DNA of 64,000 bases from Mesotaenium endlicherianum. Lineage: Eukaryota; Streptophyta; Zygnematophyceae; Zygnematales; Mesotaeniaceae. Of this stretch, positions 1 to 12,431 are shown piece after piece. Made by a program: the position numbers and the translations under genes. The notes beneath the pieces are model-generated. The model searched no databases, was not told where the DNA came from, and saw only the letters and a program-made list of their open reading frames with translations. Each line of letters begins with the position of its first letter. Position 1 is the first letter of the stretch. The DNA lies in contig WELA01010914.1 of the NCBI GenBank assembly GCA_009602735.1, forward strand, positions 287,612 to 351,611. Reading direction: 5' to 3'.

Positions 1-509
1 GGGCCCCCCAATCCACCCCTCCCCTCTGTGACTTTCTGGTCAGCCGTGTTTGATAAGGCGGGGAACCTAGAGCTCCTGCGCCCAGGCTCATCCATTGGTA
101 TTGACTTGTCGATAGAAAACAATAGACGTCTAATGCTCCCCTCCCCCCTCCGCAGCCCCTCAGACGGGGATGCCCCTCCTCCCCCGCATGTGGAGATCGA
201 GACGTACGGGTGCGCAAGCAAGTTCCAGTGTCGGACCTCGACCATTCGAATGGAGCCAGCTGGTCGCGCTTGACCTCTCATTCCCCCATCCCACGCTGCC
301 GCCAACCAAGCCCCCCTCACTCAACTCCAGGCGCACAAGAGGGCCAGCCCCCAGTGGCAGCCTCTCTCTCCATCCAAGGGTCCAGCTACCGGCAGGCACT
401 GGCATGCTTGCTTGTGCAGGCTTGGGGCAGGTTGGGAAGGATGGCTTGGGACAGGCTTGGGGGGCTGGCAGGCTGGGAGCACTCAAAGAAAGGGGCAGGA
501 GAGGCACAC

Positions 510-3500
510 CAGGGGCGGATGTCGCTGCCGTTGATGCGCAGGATGTTCTCTCTGAGGGCCAGCCCCGTGTAGAAGAAGAGCAGCCAGCCCTGCGCATAGA
601 GAGCGCCACTTGTCAGCAGCGCAGAAGCTTGGAGATAAGAGTAGCTCAGGGCAGCCCCCAATTCTTTAGGAGTAGGGGGGCGTCCCTTTGCATGGACCAA
701 CTCGAGAAAGGAAGAAATAAAAGAATGCAGGCAGGCAGGCAGGCACGAGAGAGAGGGAGAGTAAGAGAGGGAGAGAGAGGGAGAGGGAGAGGGAGAGGGA
801 GGAAGGGAGGTAGGGCGGGCGGGAGGGAGGGAGGGAGGGAGAGCAAGGCGGCCACACTGAGCACCTTCCCCCACTAGCCCTTATTCCTGGTACCTGGTAG
901 AGCTGCACGGGGATGCCGGGGAAGCAGCCCTTCCAGAGGCGGTCCTTGAGCAGCAGCAGGATGACGGGGAACACCAGAAAGTAGAACGCCGTCCTATCCT
1001 GCACCCTCGCACACACGCACGCACGCACGCACACACACACACACGCATGCACGCAGGCAGGGCAGGCAGGCTCAGCAGAGAGCGAAGTAGGCTACTTGCT
1101 GCTTACCCTTGCAGCAGGAGGGGCGGCAAGACCACAGGCGGGCGGGCAGGCAGGCGGTCAGGCTCAGTGGAGGCTGTGTGGGCTAACTGCTTGCTCTTCT
1201 GGGGAGGTACAGCAGGAGGGGCAGCAGAAAGGCTCAGGTCCAGGCCCAGGCTCAGGTGGGACCAGATCCAGCTGGGATGTCAGCCTGGCCCAACCCATGC
1301 TGGCATTACGATGGGCAAAGAAGGGGCCGAGGCAAACGTCAAGTAAAGTGGTACCACCTGCCACCTGGCAGCCCTGACCGGGAGTCCACATTGGCGTCAG
1401 ATGCCGAGCCTGGGGTGCGGTGACCAGCTGGCATCCCGCTCACTCGCCATCAGGGGTACACAGCTTGAGGCTGACTGCATCTGCTCTGGCAAGGGGGGCG
1501 CAGCTCTTATACGCCTGGGGAAATCGCTTTGTGCTCCGCCGTTGAGGAGCACTGCCACCGGCAGCAGGCCAGGCTTGCCCCGTGCACGTTCCAGCCGACT
1601 GGGACACACACCGTTGCTTTCTCAAGGTGAGTCGATGGCAGTGGTAGTCGGAGTTCTCCCCTGGCCCAGCTGAGATTCATGAGCTCTTCGGAAGCTAGAC
1701 TACCGGCGTGAGCATGTTCACAGGGGCCAGCAAAGTTCAGCTCAGGGGGGGGCCCAGGGGTACATTGCACTCTTCAGGCAAGCACCAGCATGGCATGCAC
1801 TCTGGAGGAGTGATGTGAGGACAAGGGGAGGAGGAGCATGTGTCGTGCGGCTTGGAAGGGAGCTCAAGGGCCCGTCCTCACTATCAAGGTGCCTCTGTAA
1901 ACGACACCCCTCTCTCCTTCTGCTTCAGAACGAGTAATCAGAATCGGAGTGCATCAAAGCTTGCGAGGCCAGGAGCCGCGAGGTGCCGGTACTTTGTAGC
2001 CTTTAGAAACATTGTACATATATAGTGTAAGATTACACCTCTTGAAGTATATACATGTAGCTATATACTTCCGGCAGATCGCAGGGCCTGCAACTGAACC
2101 TGAAACATGCATCTGAACCTGGACTCGATCCCGACACCGCAAGGAGGCCTGGGCCAGACGGCGTTCAGGCACGTGACGCGGCTGCGGCTGCGGCTGGGGT
2201 GCCTTACCCGGTAGCTGTTGTACTCTTCCTTGACCTTGAAGCGCACGTCTTGCCTCGACGAGCGCACGTTCACGTGCCCCAGGAAGGCTCCCAGGAAGGG
2301 GCCTGCACGATCACACCAGAAAAGCAGGGGATCTTCCTCAATCATAATTAAAAAAGAAATGCTACGAAGAGAAAAGGACGAAAAAGGCTCCACGATACCG
2401 ACCTGGAAAATACGGGCCATGCAGGACAATTCAAGCGTGTGCAGTACATTCGTACAACAAAGCAGGATCCTTTACAAGAAATAGAAAGAGGATGCATCCT
2501 GCAAATCGTGGTCAGCTGTCGGCTTTAAGGACACGAGGGAAAGTGGTTCTTTCCTAAACCAGCAGGTTACCGTCGCCAGCAACCCCCGCAACGCTCAACT
2601 CCTGCCACAAATACGACTAAGGAGCTCTCTGATGATCATTGGGCCATTCAACAAGTTGGACAAGAAAGGGAGTACAATGTAACGCAGGTGCCCCCCTCGA
2701 GGGCTAGAGTTGGAACACCATGAGTGTGAGAGCTGCAAAGGAGCCAAACGGGCGAGGTAGAATGCGGGCCTAAGGCCAGGGAGCTTCTGTGGACACTTTC
2801 TCAGAATACAATATATGTAGTATCTGATCTGACATAATATAAATGGATAAATGATGTAACAAAAATTTATTTAAATTTTGAGATTGCGAAGTCCTGCCTG
2901 GTTGGTTCCTTCCATTGTGCTCCAATACGTGTCAGATTTCAGTATACAGGCACTCAAGCAAGCGGGAGGAGGAGGAAGACACACTAATCAAGAACATCAT
3001 ACCACGGGCTTCAACTATTTGCTCCTAAATGAAACCAGGTATTCAAAAAAGCAGCAGGGTGGGATTATGGCCTGAAATGAACAGCAGGCAGACATAATTT
3101 CAGGGAACGTATACACTCTCCCATCTCCGGAGGCCCTCACATTGCTCAGTCAAATTCGAGTCCCTTTGTCAAATGCTGGTCTTTTACAAGCAATCCTTTC
3201 TGTTACGCATGTCCAACTTACCATTAGCCTTATGAGGAAGGAGAGCCGCAATGTCTCCTTCGTACACCATGCCTCGCGCCCGAATGAGCTCTTCCTCGAG
3301 CTGCAAACATCCGGGAAAAAATCATGAGGTGCCATCGGAGCACTTCTTTGTAGAGTCAGGCGGTATACCAGAAGGCCGTGGAAAAATATCTACCTCTTCA
3401 GCCAATGGTGCGCTAACGTCATCTTTCTCTGCCGCGTTGTTGACGTTCTTCTTCAACTCCTTGATTTCCTTCTCTAGGGAAATCGCTTGCTGTCCCAAAG

Positions 3501-3705
3501 CATCCCCATCTATTTTCAAGCGGCCACTGTAATGTGTAGCAGTCTCCTGTAAACCTTTACAACGCTCCAGTATTGAGGCAACTTCCGCTGACAGCTTCTT
3601 TTCAGTTTCACTCAAGTCTGCAAAGGAGGAAGGGCCCACTGCTTTCTCGCCCTTATCCTCCGCAGGCGCCATGACATTCCCTGGTTCCCCCGCGGGGTCA
3701 GCCAT
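510..3705 (-). CDS. TMEM120: TMEM120/TMPIT-like membrane protein, 5' part (exons 1-5; gene continues beyond left edge)
   Basis: Five exons read on the minus strand with GT-AG borders and compatible phases: 3394-3705, 3222-3300, 2208-2302, 894-998 and 510-589 (223 codons plus two bases of a split Trp codon). The N-terminal ~130 residues are an acidic, Lys/Glu-rich coiled coil (LEEELIRARGMVYEGD near its end). Then come the family signatures FLGHVNVRSSRQDV, KVKEEYNSYRDRTAF, a hydrophobic stretch ending in PVQLYQ, and LALRENILRINGSDIRPW. These are the conserved blocks of TMEM120/TMPIT proteins, six-helix membrane proteins with a CoA-binding, elongase-like fold in animals; the plant role is not settled. 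The WW..HHY block and the last helices should lie left of position 1. The ATG at 3705 opens the coiled-coil exon and no better upstream start is seen. The gene is divergent from augmin 4, with about 1.2 kb between starts. Confidence 0.88.
720..842. repeat. GGCA then GA/GGGA-rich low-complexity tract in TMEM120 intron 4
   Basis: The tract starts as (GGCA)n and becomes a GAGAGG/GGGA array on the plus strand, so it is C/T-rich on the sense strand of the gene. It lies about 50 bases downstream of the exon 4 donor. Confidence 0.85.
1009..1046. repeat. (CA/CGCA)n microsatellite in TMEM120 intron 3
   Basis: CACGCA units followed by CACACA. It reads GT on the sense strand and ends about 11 bases before the acceptor of exon 4. 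Confidence 0.85.
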
Positions 3706-4880
3706 TGTTGACTAATCCTAAGCGGTAGAATATAGGCCAGATATGAAGTTGGCTTGAAGTCCAGCGGTGCTTATGTTTTCTTCAGGACTCTGTTCCTACA
3801 TATATACACACGTTCTTTATGCACAATGAAGAATGGGACAGAGTACTGAAATAAGAACAAGCCTGATCATGAAGATCGGCAGATAGTCAGTGGGATACTA
3901 TCGTGTCTAAGTTTCTTCTTAATCGAGAATTTCTTGAAGCACTTACGAGCCGGATTTGCTAGGGAGAAGGGTGCTGTGCTTCGCCAGCTTTGATGGCCTC
4001 GTCAGAAACAGAGCCATCCAGGGCCATCCTTTTCGCTCGGACCTGGCTCGGGCGGAGGAGGCAAGGCGCGATACTTGCGAGAAAGTTGCGAGCAGTGGCG
4101 AGAATTGGCGAGGTGGGGCGAAAATTGGGCGAGGTGGGGCGAAAACAGTGCGAGAAGGCTCATCACGATTTGCGGAGTTCTCCTTTTGTATAACACGTGG
4201 CGAATAGAGAATGCTACCCTTATGACGGGGTCCAGCTCAGCAAGACCGGACAAAGTGCTAGTGTCAGTAGCAAGCAAGGGAGTCGGAGCCCCGGGCCCGG
4301 GGGCAGTGACGGTCAGTCGGGACTCGGGACTTGGGGGTGGTCGGGACCGGGGTAATTTGCGTAGTGATGGATTATGATTTGAATATTATAGTCCGTGCTG
4401 GAGAGTATGTGATGAATTAAAGCTAGGGGTCTTATCAGTGATTTGAAATTCAAATGCTCAGGACATGGTTAAGTAGGAAGAACCTTCGAACCATATGTCA
4501 AATGAAGAACTAGAACGGCCATAAAGCATCTTTGACCAAGCGTCGTTGTGGCTTTCGTAATAGTAGTGTTCGCAAAGCGTGACCTTTCGTTAGCAGACCA
4601 TTGTGCTATTGCGGTTTTGAGCTTTTCAGAAAAAACATGCGCTGGTAAATGAAGCGTACCCCTGGTTTTTCTCGAGAGAGTCCATAACGCTTGTAGTACT
4701 GGATACCTTTGACCTCCTTTACCACCCAGCCACTGCTAGGCACCTTCTTGCGAAATCGTGATTGCTAACAAACCACTATTCTTTGACTTTATGGCTGATA
4801 AACCACTAGCTTGTCACTCTGCTTAGAGACGGCCTGCAGAGGGCTCCGTTGGGTAATATTCTCCGTGATTGGCTTCACTT
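3706..4880. promoter_or_regulatory. Divergent intergenic region between TMEM120 and augmin 4, with a GC-rich tandem motif
   Basis: About 1.2 kb separates two divergently transcribed genes, so it should hold both promoters. No convincing coding exon was seen. At 4107-4146 an 18-base unit, GGCGAGGTGGGGCGAAAA, occurs twice with two bases between copies. A CCCGGGCCCGGG stretch lies near 4293. An in-frame TGA just upstream of the ATG at 4881 supports that ATG as the start, unless an upstream exon is spliced on. Confidence 0.5.
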
Positions 4881-7800
4881 ATGGAGCATTTCGATAAGCT
4901 CTGCTTGGCACCAGACGGTTCTCTCGCTCTGAGGCCTGCTTGGGAAGACAAGCAAGAGGTATGCTGGAAGCTCACATTCTAAGCACTTAGCCTCATACCT
5001 TTCCTGTTGTCAGATTCTTCTAACGTTTATAGAGACTGAAGCAGAAAATCGTTGAGCTCCTTTTGCAGGCCTACGAAGAGCTGGCAAAGTCGCGAAGAAA
5101 GCACTTTGAGGTTCTTGTGAGTGCCTTTTCTTGCCACTCACTCCCTTTGGCGCTGGAGCTTCTTCCCTTCCTTGACATGCATCGGTACCTGTATGGCCTT
5201 AGGTTCTGAGCTTCTGTTTGGCGTTGGAAAAGAAACGGAATGTTCGTAAAAGAAAAAGAATGTCCCATTCATCACGCCCTGAATTGCAGCTCATGCCAGT
5301 CAAAGCTGGTCAAGACTGGTCAGTGACGGTCAAGGCTCCACTCTCCCCATCTGAGCACGTGATTGTCAACGCAGACATTGCTCACTGAAGCAGAGGGCCT
5401 GGTGGAAGCTCTGCATCAAGCCATCGACGGCTCCACTTTGGGAGCCAGCAGCAATGCAGCACCCCTGGCTCTGAAGAGCTTTGGCCTGCAGTCTGATGTG
5501 GAGGTGAGCAACGGGGGGGGGACCCTGTGATCTGTCAGCAGCCGAAGCAGCCCCCAGCCTGGAAGGTGTGGTAGACGAATATTTTGTATTGAAGTAGATT
5601 TTTTAGTGAATCACTTCAGCTGCAGGCACCTCCTCAGCCTGGAACATGCACACGAACCAGCTCAGGCTCGAGCTCAGGCGCCAGTGCTGACAGGTGGCAG
5701 TCTGTCAAGCTGTAGGACATCCCCTGCGCGTGCGCCCGCGCACACGAATGCTGGCATCTGAGATCTGCTCTGTAGCATCCCCCACTTCCGTTACTTCGAG
5801 AGCCTGCGGGGTGATACAGCCGCGAGTCCGAGAGCAGCCTTGCAGGGCGAGTTGGAAACTAAAATTCAGAGAAGCAGAGTACTTCAGCTCCATGCCTTAA
5901 TCCTGTTTGCGCGTCTTAGGAGACTAGCTAGCATGCCAGCTCAGCTTAGTATGCCAGCTCAGACCTTGTGGCGCAACAGCGGAAACCCCGGTGCAACACT
6001 CTTCCCGGGGGTTCGGGGTCTTTGAAGCGGCCGAAACCGGGTGGACTTACTCGCCCCATAAGGCAGAGCATGCGTGCCTCCCTCACCCCGCGGGGCTTCG
6101 CCCCACCAGCCCCTTCCGCAGCTAGGTGCAGGGGGGAGCATGGGGGAGTTGCAACAGGGCCCAGGGTGATTGGGTTTTCAAGGAAGGCATCAGCGTCGGA
6201 GCGAGGAAAGCCCGTCTGCTTGTATCGGAATTGGTTTCTTGTCTTGCCGGTCACACGCTCGGGAATCCTAGTCAGGATCTCGACACAAACCCTAAATTAT
6301 GAAATCCTATATATTTGTTTCTCCCGGCTGGTGTGGCTTGGAAGGGCCTGCATGATTCCGCCTGCATCGCTTTGCCCCAAGCCTGCTGCCAGGCCTGTTG
6401 CCGAGCCTCTTTGATGACTCACCAGACCAGGAGTGTCTATAGTAATCCTCAAACCCTAATCAAAAACCGTAAACCCTTCAACCTGGGAACGTCCCTGTCT
6501 GCACTGCCACATCACATCCCAAGCTGTGCCCATTCCCATGCCCAAGCTCGTGCTCAAGCCCATGCTCAAGCAAGCCCATGCCAAACCGTGCCCCGGCCTG
6601 TGCCCGAACCTGTGCCCAAGGCTATGCCTCACCCGGCTGCAACCGTGGCTCAACCATGGGGGCTAGGTAGGTGTATGAGGAGCTGGAGTCCCGGCTGGCG
6701 GCGGCGGAAGCTTCCCAGCGCCTGCGGCTGCCCCTGCTGGACGAGGCTGGCCCCCTGCCCCCGCCCCCGCCCCTGCCCTCCGCGCCGCCCGAAGCTGCGC
6801 CTGAGAGGGATGCAGCTGCGCCTGCGCCTACAGCACGGGGCCTGGAGGAGGAGGAGCCCCAGGAGAGCGACGGTGCGTCGGCGCTGCTGCTGGGGGGCTC
6901 GGAGGAGCACGTGCTGGGCCTGCTTGCGCCCCTGCTGGCCCCCGCCCTGATGGAGCACGGCAGGGCCGACCCGGTGCGTGATCTGCACATTGCCGCCGGG
7001 GTGGCTGCTGGGGGCTTATGCGCATAGGGCAAATAGAGCAGTGGGGCAAGCAGCAGCACCGGGAGGAGGAGGAGGAGCACGAGAAAAGTGTCCGGAAGAG
7101 CTGCTATCCGGGAATACTAGAGGGTGTGTGTGAGGGTGAGGCGGGGCAGGAGTGGTGTGGTGGGGCTCCAAGAGCATGAGCGAGAGTGCTGGCTTGAAAT
7201 GAAGCGGCCAGCATCGCGGGTGACTCCCAGACGTGGCTCTGACTCTCGCACGCAGCGCAACTGCGATGGCGTGTTTCTTTCTTCTTTTATTTTCCTACGC
7301 CTGGGCAACCAGTGCTTACGCTGAGATGACGGGGGAGTAGTATGAAAGAGATGAGAGACACGAAGAAAGGTGGGGGGAGAGGCAGACAGTGTGTGCGTGC
7401 GTGTGTGTGCGTGCGTGTGCGTGCGTGCGTGTGTGCTTTGTATGTGTGCAGGCGCGCGCACGCGCGCACATGCACATGCACTCGTGTGTGCGTGCACCCA
7501 TTCGTGACAAACGCGACCTGTACCTCATGCGTTCGTGATCTTGTGCGCGTCACGGGGCGCAGTCGGGCGCGTACCGGCGGAGCCTGGTCCCCGAGGTGGA
7601 GGAGCGGCTGCACCAGAAGCTGGCCAGGCTGGCGCGGCTGTGGCACGCCGATGCTGCCGGTTCGTCGCCCTCTTCCGCGCCCGCCCCCTGCCACTCCCTC
7701 GTACCTCGCTCATCTTTCTGCCCGCGTCGGAGCTGTCCCCTCCTGCCCAAGCAGTGTGCCAGCGCGCTGCAAGCTCAATGAAAGCACCCTCACTGCAAGT

Positions 7801-10124
7801 GTGCTGCAAGTACGCAGCCAGCACGCTACCAGCAATCTGCATGTACTTACACATACATATATATATATTTCTGTATCGATGTTCTTGAATGTGTTAGAGT
7901 ATGTGTGTACATAGATATTAGATATATACATATATAGACCTAGCACTAAGATCCTCTGGAACCCTTATGCTTGTGAGTTGTGAAGGTCACGATCGTAACG
8001 CGTGTGTGCGTGACAGTCTGCACGTCTGCGGTGTAATGAATTGCACGAGGACACAAGCGATTCCTCCCTGCTCAGCTCAAACACACAGCAAGCGGGCTGC
8101 GAGCAAGCTGCCTGCACATGTGGAACCGAAATCCCCCCCGCAACTTTTGCAGGTCAGCATGCGAATGCGCGTGTGAAACAATGTGCACGTGGCGAGTATG
8201 CATGAGTTGCACACGAGGGACGTGCAGGAGCAGGCAGGCCGTGGATGTGTCCCTGCCTCCCCCCCGTCTCCCCCTTCCCCCTGAAGTCAGGTGGCACCAG
8301 CCATTGTCAAGAACGGGTCCTTGCTGCCTCATGCTGCTGCTGCTCCTGCTGCTGCTGCTGCTGCGGTTGCAGGAGAAGGACGTGCGGCTGACGCGTCTGA
8401 GCTGGCACAAGAGTACGCGTCGTCTCTCTCCCTCCCTTTCTGTGCATAATATATCCTCATACATTGCGGCTTCTCTATCGATGGGTGTATACATATATAC
8501 ATACATATAAACATGTGTTTACGTGTATGTCTATGTATGTGTACTTGTACATATATGTATCTGTGTTTACGTATGATAACTATATCCATGACCCTAGCTA
8601 TATACACATCTATATTCTTAGAGCCGTCTTCACATCAGATGCATGTGCACAAATTTGTCAAATTTTGCCGTTAAATAGCGCAGGCCTGAGAACTGTGTGA
8701 TGTAAAAAGAAATGAGTCAGCAGGTGACCTGAAGGCATCATACGTTTATGCGATTCACCAAGAGTGGGGTGTACCTGCCACTCAATTGTTGCCGGGCGGC
8801 CGCGGGGGTGCTCAGGGTTGACCGGGCGGCAGCGGCCCTGGAGGCGGAGGAGAGGCAGCTGGACGGCGACTTCCAGGAGGTCAACAAGCAGCTGCTGGAG
8901 CACTACCACGTACGCACACACGCGCGCCGCCCGCACCCCAAGATCCACAAACTCCACTGACCCCGCCCCTGGAACCCCCCCCCCTAGTCACACCGATCAG
9001 TGCTTCCTCCTCCTGCCTGACGGGCCCCCTCTCGCGTCTCACTCGCTGGCCTCTGCGTCGCCTCCTCTCGCGCTCCGTGTGTGCACGTGCAAGGCCGTGA
9101 CAGCAAGGCATGGGTGTGTGCACGTGTGCGTGCGCGGACATGGGCATTGGGCATGGGCATGGGCGTGGATATGGGCATGGGCGTGGGCGTGGGCGTAGGC
9201 GTGGGCATGCGTCGGCACGCATTCCAGATCAGGGGCGACTGACGATGCTGACTCAACGACAAGCTTCACTGCCACAGAGTGTACGGAGGTAGAAATTGGG
9301 GCGGCGCCAGCCGTGTCACAAAGATCGGGGTATTGTGACAGTGCAGCCTTGTGCTTCCGAAGAGTGCCTCCTTCTCGTCACGGCACGCTTGCCTGGCCTT
9401 GCCTTCTTAGGGGGGCAACACCTGCGGGGCCAGGGGACGCGCATGTGTCCAAGGTAGGGCGTGGGCAGGGGGGCCAGATTCGTTTCTCCGACCGAGCCTG
9501 CCCCGAACCTCTGCCGGGCCAAGGGCCGCTGCTGGTTGCTCGGAAGGGCCATGAGCAAGCAGGTCCTTGTCCTCCTCCTCTGCAACCGGCCTGGCTCAGC
9601 GGAGCAGATAGAGCACAGGGCGCGACCGAGAGGGCTGCTGCGTACCCGGCAATCCCTCTTTTTTCTGGTACGGCTGCGTTGCAACAGGCGTGCGAAACGC
9701 GCCCTCCCTGTCGTCCTCGCGAGGCCCCAAGAAGGTCTGTGGTGCTCCGTGTCCGGAGCTTGAGCTGGTGCGGGTGTCGGTGCCAGACTCCAGGGGACAT
9801 GCCGTTGCCGATGCCAAAGACGGTGCCACTGCAGTGCCGGCCCCAGTGCCGGTGCCGGCCCCGGTGCGAGTGGGATCAAAGCCAATGCGGGGTGCCTTGG
9901 GTGGGGTGTCTGTACCGATGCCTGGCGGCAGCTGCTGGAGCGCGTGCTGGGGGTGCTGCTGCAGCTGAGCCAGGAGCACAAGCTCAAGCGCCGCCTCCAA
10001 TACGTACCCCCTCTCTTGCTTTCTCCGCCTCTCTCTTCTCTTCTCCTTGCCCACTGCCAGCTCCCACTCTCCTCTTCCCTCCTTTCCTGCTCTCCTTTCC
10101 CTAGTGCTGCTGACTCTTTCCTCT

Positions 10125-10182
<58 letters not shown>

Positions 10183-10199
10183 TCCTTCCTATATATATA

Positions 10200-10243
<44 letters not shown>

Positions 10244-12431
10244 AGCGTGCGTGTGTGTGTGGCCTGATTGCCTGCAGCTGCCTGGGCCTTCTTTGACTCT
10301 CCCACGGCTTACAGTCCTTTCGCAACAGCTAGGTGAGTCTGCACTAAGGCTGATGGTGCCCCTGTTCTTGTGTCGTGTTGGGCGGGGGGCTGGCGACAGG
10401 ATGAGATGAAGGAGCAGTGGTTGACCAGCCATAGTGAGGCGCTGCAGTCGAAGCTCAAGTGAGTTTTTGTGTGAGAGAGAAAGCGAGAGGACGAGCGAGA
10501 GCGAGAGGGCGAGGGAGAGGGAGAGGGGGAGCGCGGGAGAGAGAAGGAGCTTCCCGCCTCTCTTCTGCTGGCCCCCTGAAGCCGCGGGCCGCGTTTGCAT
10601 CTCTGTTGGTGGATCTCAGCTTATGTGGATGGCAGCTCCTTCGCCTTCTTCTTCTCTTCTTCTTGTCGCTATTGAGCATACTTGTATTAAGCTCATGAAG
10701 TTTTATTAAGATTGCTACCACATGCCAAAGTTCTACAGAAGCAATTGGAACAGGAGGGGCAGAAAGGCAAGGAGCGGATGAGAGTGGAACGAGAGAACGC
10801 AGCCTCACTGACTGACTGACTGGCTGTCGCCGCTGCTGGTGCTGCTGGGGTGGGGGTGGGGGTGGGGGTGGGGGGGTGGCAGAGTGCTGGAGCAGCAGGT
10901 GCTGCACGACACCTACAACGCCACCACGCTCCCCGCTCTCACCATCATCCGGTACTGGTCTGGACTCGCGCACGTGTGTGTCTTTGAGCGCGCACGCGAG
11001 CGCGCTCAAATACACCCAAACACACACACACACACACACACACGTAGACACGCCCACATGCGCGTGCAAAATGCATGTCCGCGCATGCACGATGACTTTG
11101 ATCGACACCGTATTTTCGCGCACACCCTCAGTTTGTGCAACAGCTCAGGAAGAGCTGCTTGTGCGACTAGGATTGGCCCTGGCGTGTGAGTCTCACTTGG
11201 CGGGTCTCGAGCGGCAGAGCGACACTCCTCCAGAATAAATTCAGCTTCCTATGAGGCTTAGGGTTTGGGGGGGTCGAGCAAAAGTAGATTGGACTTCAGC
11301 GATGAGAGTCGGAGGTGTGGTCTTGCAGTGCATGTTGGTGCCCGTGTATCTGTGCCCATATAGTAGCGCCACCATGCCAACGCCCTGCGTGTCTTATGTG
11401 CGTTGCCGTCGCTTGTGTGTGTGTGTGTGTGTGTGTATGTGTGTGTGTGTGTGTGTGTGTGCGCGTGCAGAGCGCGCCTCTGCAACAAGCTGGAGGAGGA
11501 GACCAGGGCTTACAACAGCATGGTAAGAGGGAAGAGATGCGATGACGCAAGATACCTCGCCAGGTGTTGCACTTCTGAGCGCTGCGATCGATGGCCACTG
11601 CACACACAAAGTTGTCATTGATTCGAGGGAGACAGGCTCGGGCGGCGGGGTACAGCCAGGCAAAGCTCGTGGCAGGGGGGGCTTTGCTAGGACACGTGCG
11701 CATTCCAGAGTCATCTTTCACCAATGCTCTTCTGTTTCATTCTTCGATGGTCACAAGGGTAGCATGCGAGCGTACGGTGAGCATGGGGAAGGGGGCCAGA
11801 ATATCCTAGGTACTTGAGAACTTTAGCGAGTGGCGCGAGATTCTGTCTTGGATGTTTCCTGTCAAAGGGCAGCGCTCAACGAGAGCGATGATGCGCTTGC
11901 ACAGCGACAGCTGGATGAGTCGGCGGCGGCTGGGAATAACAAGCTGGCAATAAGGTCTCGCTTTGTAAGTCTGACGATTTGGCACTTGGCGCCTGACAGG
12001 TGGCGAAGCTCCAGCAGTTCCAGCGCGTGGACCCTCACTTCAACGAGCTCGCCAGCATGTATCGGAATTACGTGGCGGTAAGTCCCTAGACCTTCAGAAT
12101 TTGCTGCACCCCTCTGGCTAATTGTACTCTACAACACTTTGAGGCGCAACTTCCTCCTCCTCCTCCTCCTCCTCCGCCTCCGCCTCCTGCAAGTACAGGT
12201 TGATCTGCGGACCTTTGATAGGCCAAGTGCTCGACCAGAAGACCTCGCGCCTGTCGCTGTTGGTCTGTGCTTGCCAGCTGTGCTTATCTGCTACAATTGC
12301 AAATGCTTTGAGTCTTTTTGTGTCGAGGTGTACGTGCGTGTACTCCTCTCACCCAATTCAGTTCGTGAGCGACGCAGAAGCTGAAGCACATCGAGTGGAC
12401 CATCAAGGAAGTGGAAGAAGACCTCAAGTAA
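4881..12431 (+). CDS. AUG4: Augmin complex subunit 4 (AUG4/HAUS4), complete
   Basis: Thirteen exons with GT-AG borders and consistent phase: 4881-4958, 5033-5116, 5375-5503, 6671-6973, 7563-7659, 8373-8412, 8816-8909, 9932-10003, 10400-10458, 10883-10951, 11471-11522, 12000-12077, 12378-12431; 402 residues, against roughly 420 in Arabidopsis AUG4. Matches to plant AUG4 run the whole length: CLAPDGSLALRP near the start, VYEELESRLAAAEASQRLRL, LLERVLGVLLQLSQEHKLK, VLEQQVLHDTYNATTLPAL, QRVDPHFNELASMYR and KLKHIEWTIKEVEEDLK at the stop. Augmin recruits gamma-tubulin to existing microtubules and drives branching nucleation in spindle and phragmoplast; subunit 4 is an almost wholly coiled-coil member. 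Exon 4 has a Pro/Ala-rich linker (residues ~120-155) replacing the Ser-rich linker of land plants. The start is the first ATG after an in-frame stop. Symbol rests on remembered family similarity. Confidence 0.93.
7390..7450. repeat. (GTGC/GT)n microsatellite, augmin 4 intron 4
   Basis: Alternating GTGCGTGT units on the sense strand, about 110 bases upstream of the exon 5 acceptor. Confidence 0.85.
8335..8365. repeat. (TGC)n triplet tract, augmin 4 intron 5
   Basis: TGC/CTGC triplets lie directly before the acceptor of the small 40-base exon 6 (8373-8412). Confidence 0.7.
9132..9212. repeat. GGGCAT/GGGCGT hexamer array, augmin 4 intron 7
   Basis: Degenerate tandem hexamers GGGCAT, GGGCGT and GGATAT repeat about a dozen times within the long intron between exons 7 and 8. 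Confidence 0.75.
10132..10262. repeat. Compound (CT)n-(AT)n-(GT)n microsatellite, augmin 4 intron 8
   Basis: About 46 bases of CT, a short AT run, then about 35 bases of GT, all on the sense strand and starting about 130 bases after the exon 8 donor at 10003. Confidence 0.9.
10847..10876. repeat. (GGGGGT)n tract, augmin 4 intron 9
   Basis: Tandem GGGGTG units end a few bases before the acceptor at 10881-10882, an unusual G-rich rather than pyrimidine-rich 3' intron end. Confidence 0.75.
11022..11043. repeat. (CA)n microsatellite, augmin 4 intron 10
   Basis: Eleven CA units about 70 bases after the exon 10 donor. Confidence 0.85.
11414..11462. repeat. (GT)n microsatellite, augmin 4 intron 10
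   Basis: GT units with one TATG interruption, ending 9 bases before the exon 11 acceptor. Confidence 0.88.

Noticed and set aside
1-509. Further TMEM120 exons at the left edge
   Set aside because: The expected next block (WW..HHY) was not found on the minus strand of this stretch, so the remaining exons must lie outside the window.
8373-8412. Reading the small augmin exon as EKDVRLTRLSWHK
   Set aside because: That frame does not join the next exon. The phase-consistent frame (EGRAADASELAQE) joins both neighbours and fits the family better.
10101-10325. Open frames rich in Ser-Leu, Thr-His or Val-Cys in microsatellite introns
   Set aside because: Repeat translations without splice partners or family motifs. 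The same was rejected at 7117-7528, 11258-11526, 32807-33129 and 33388-33505.
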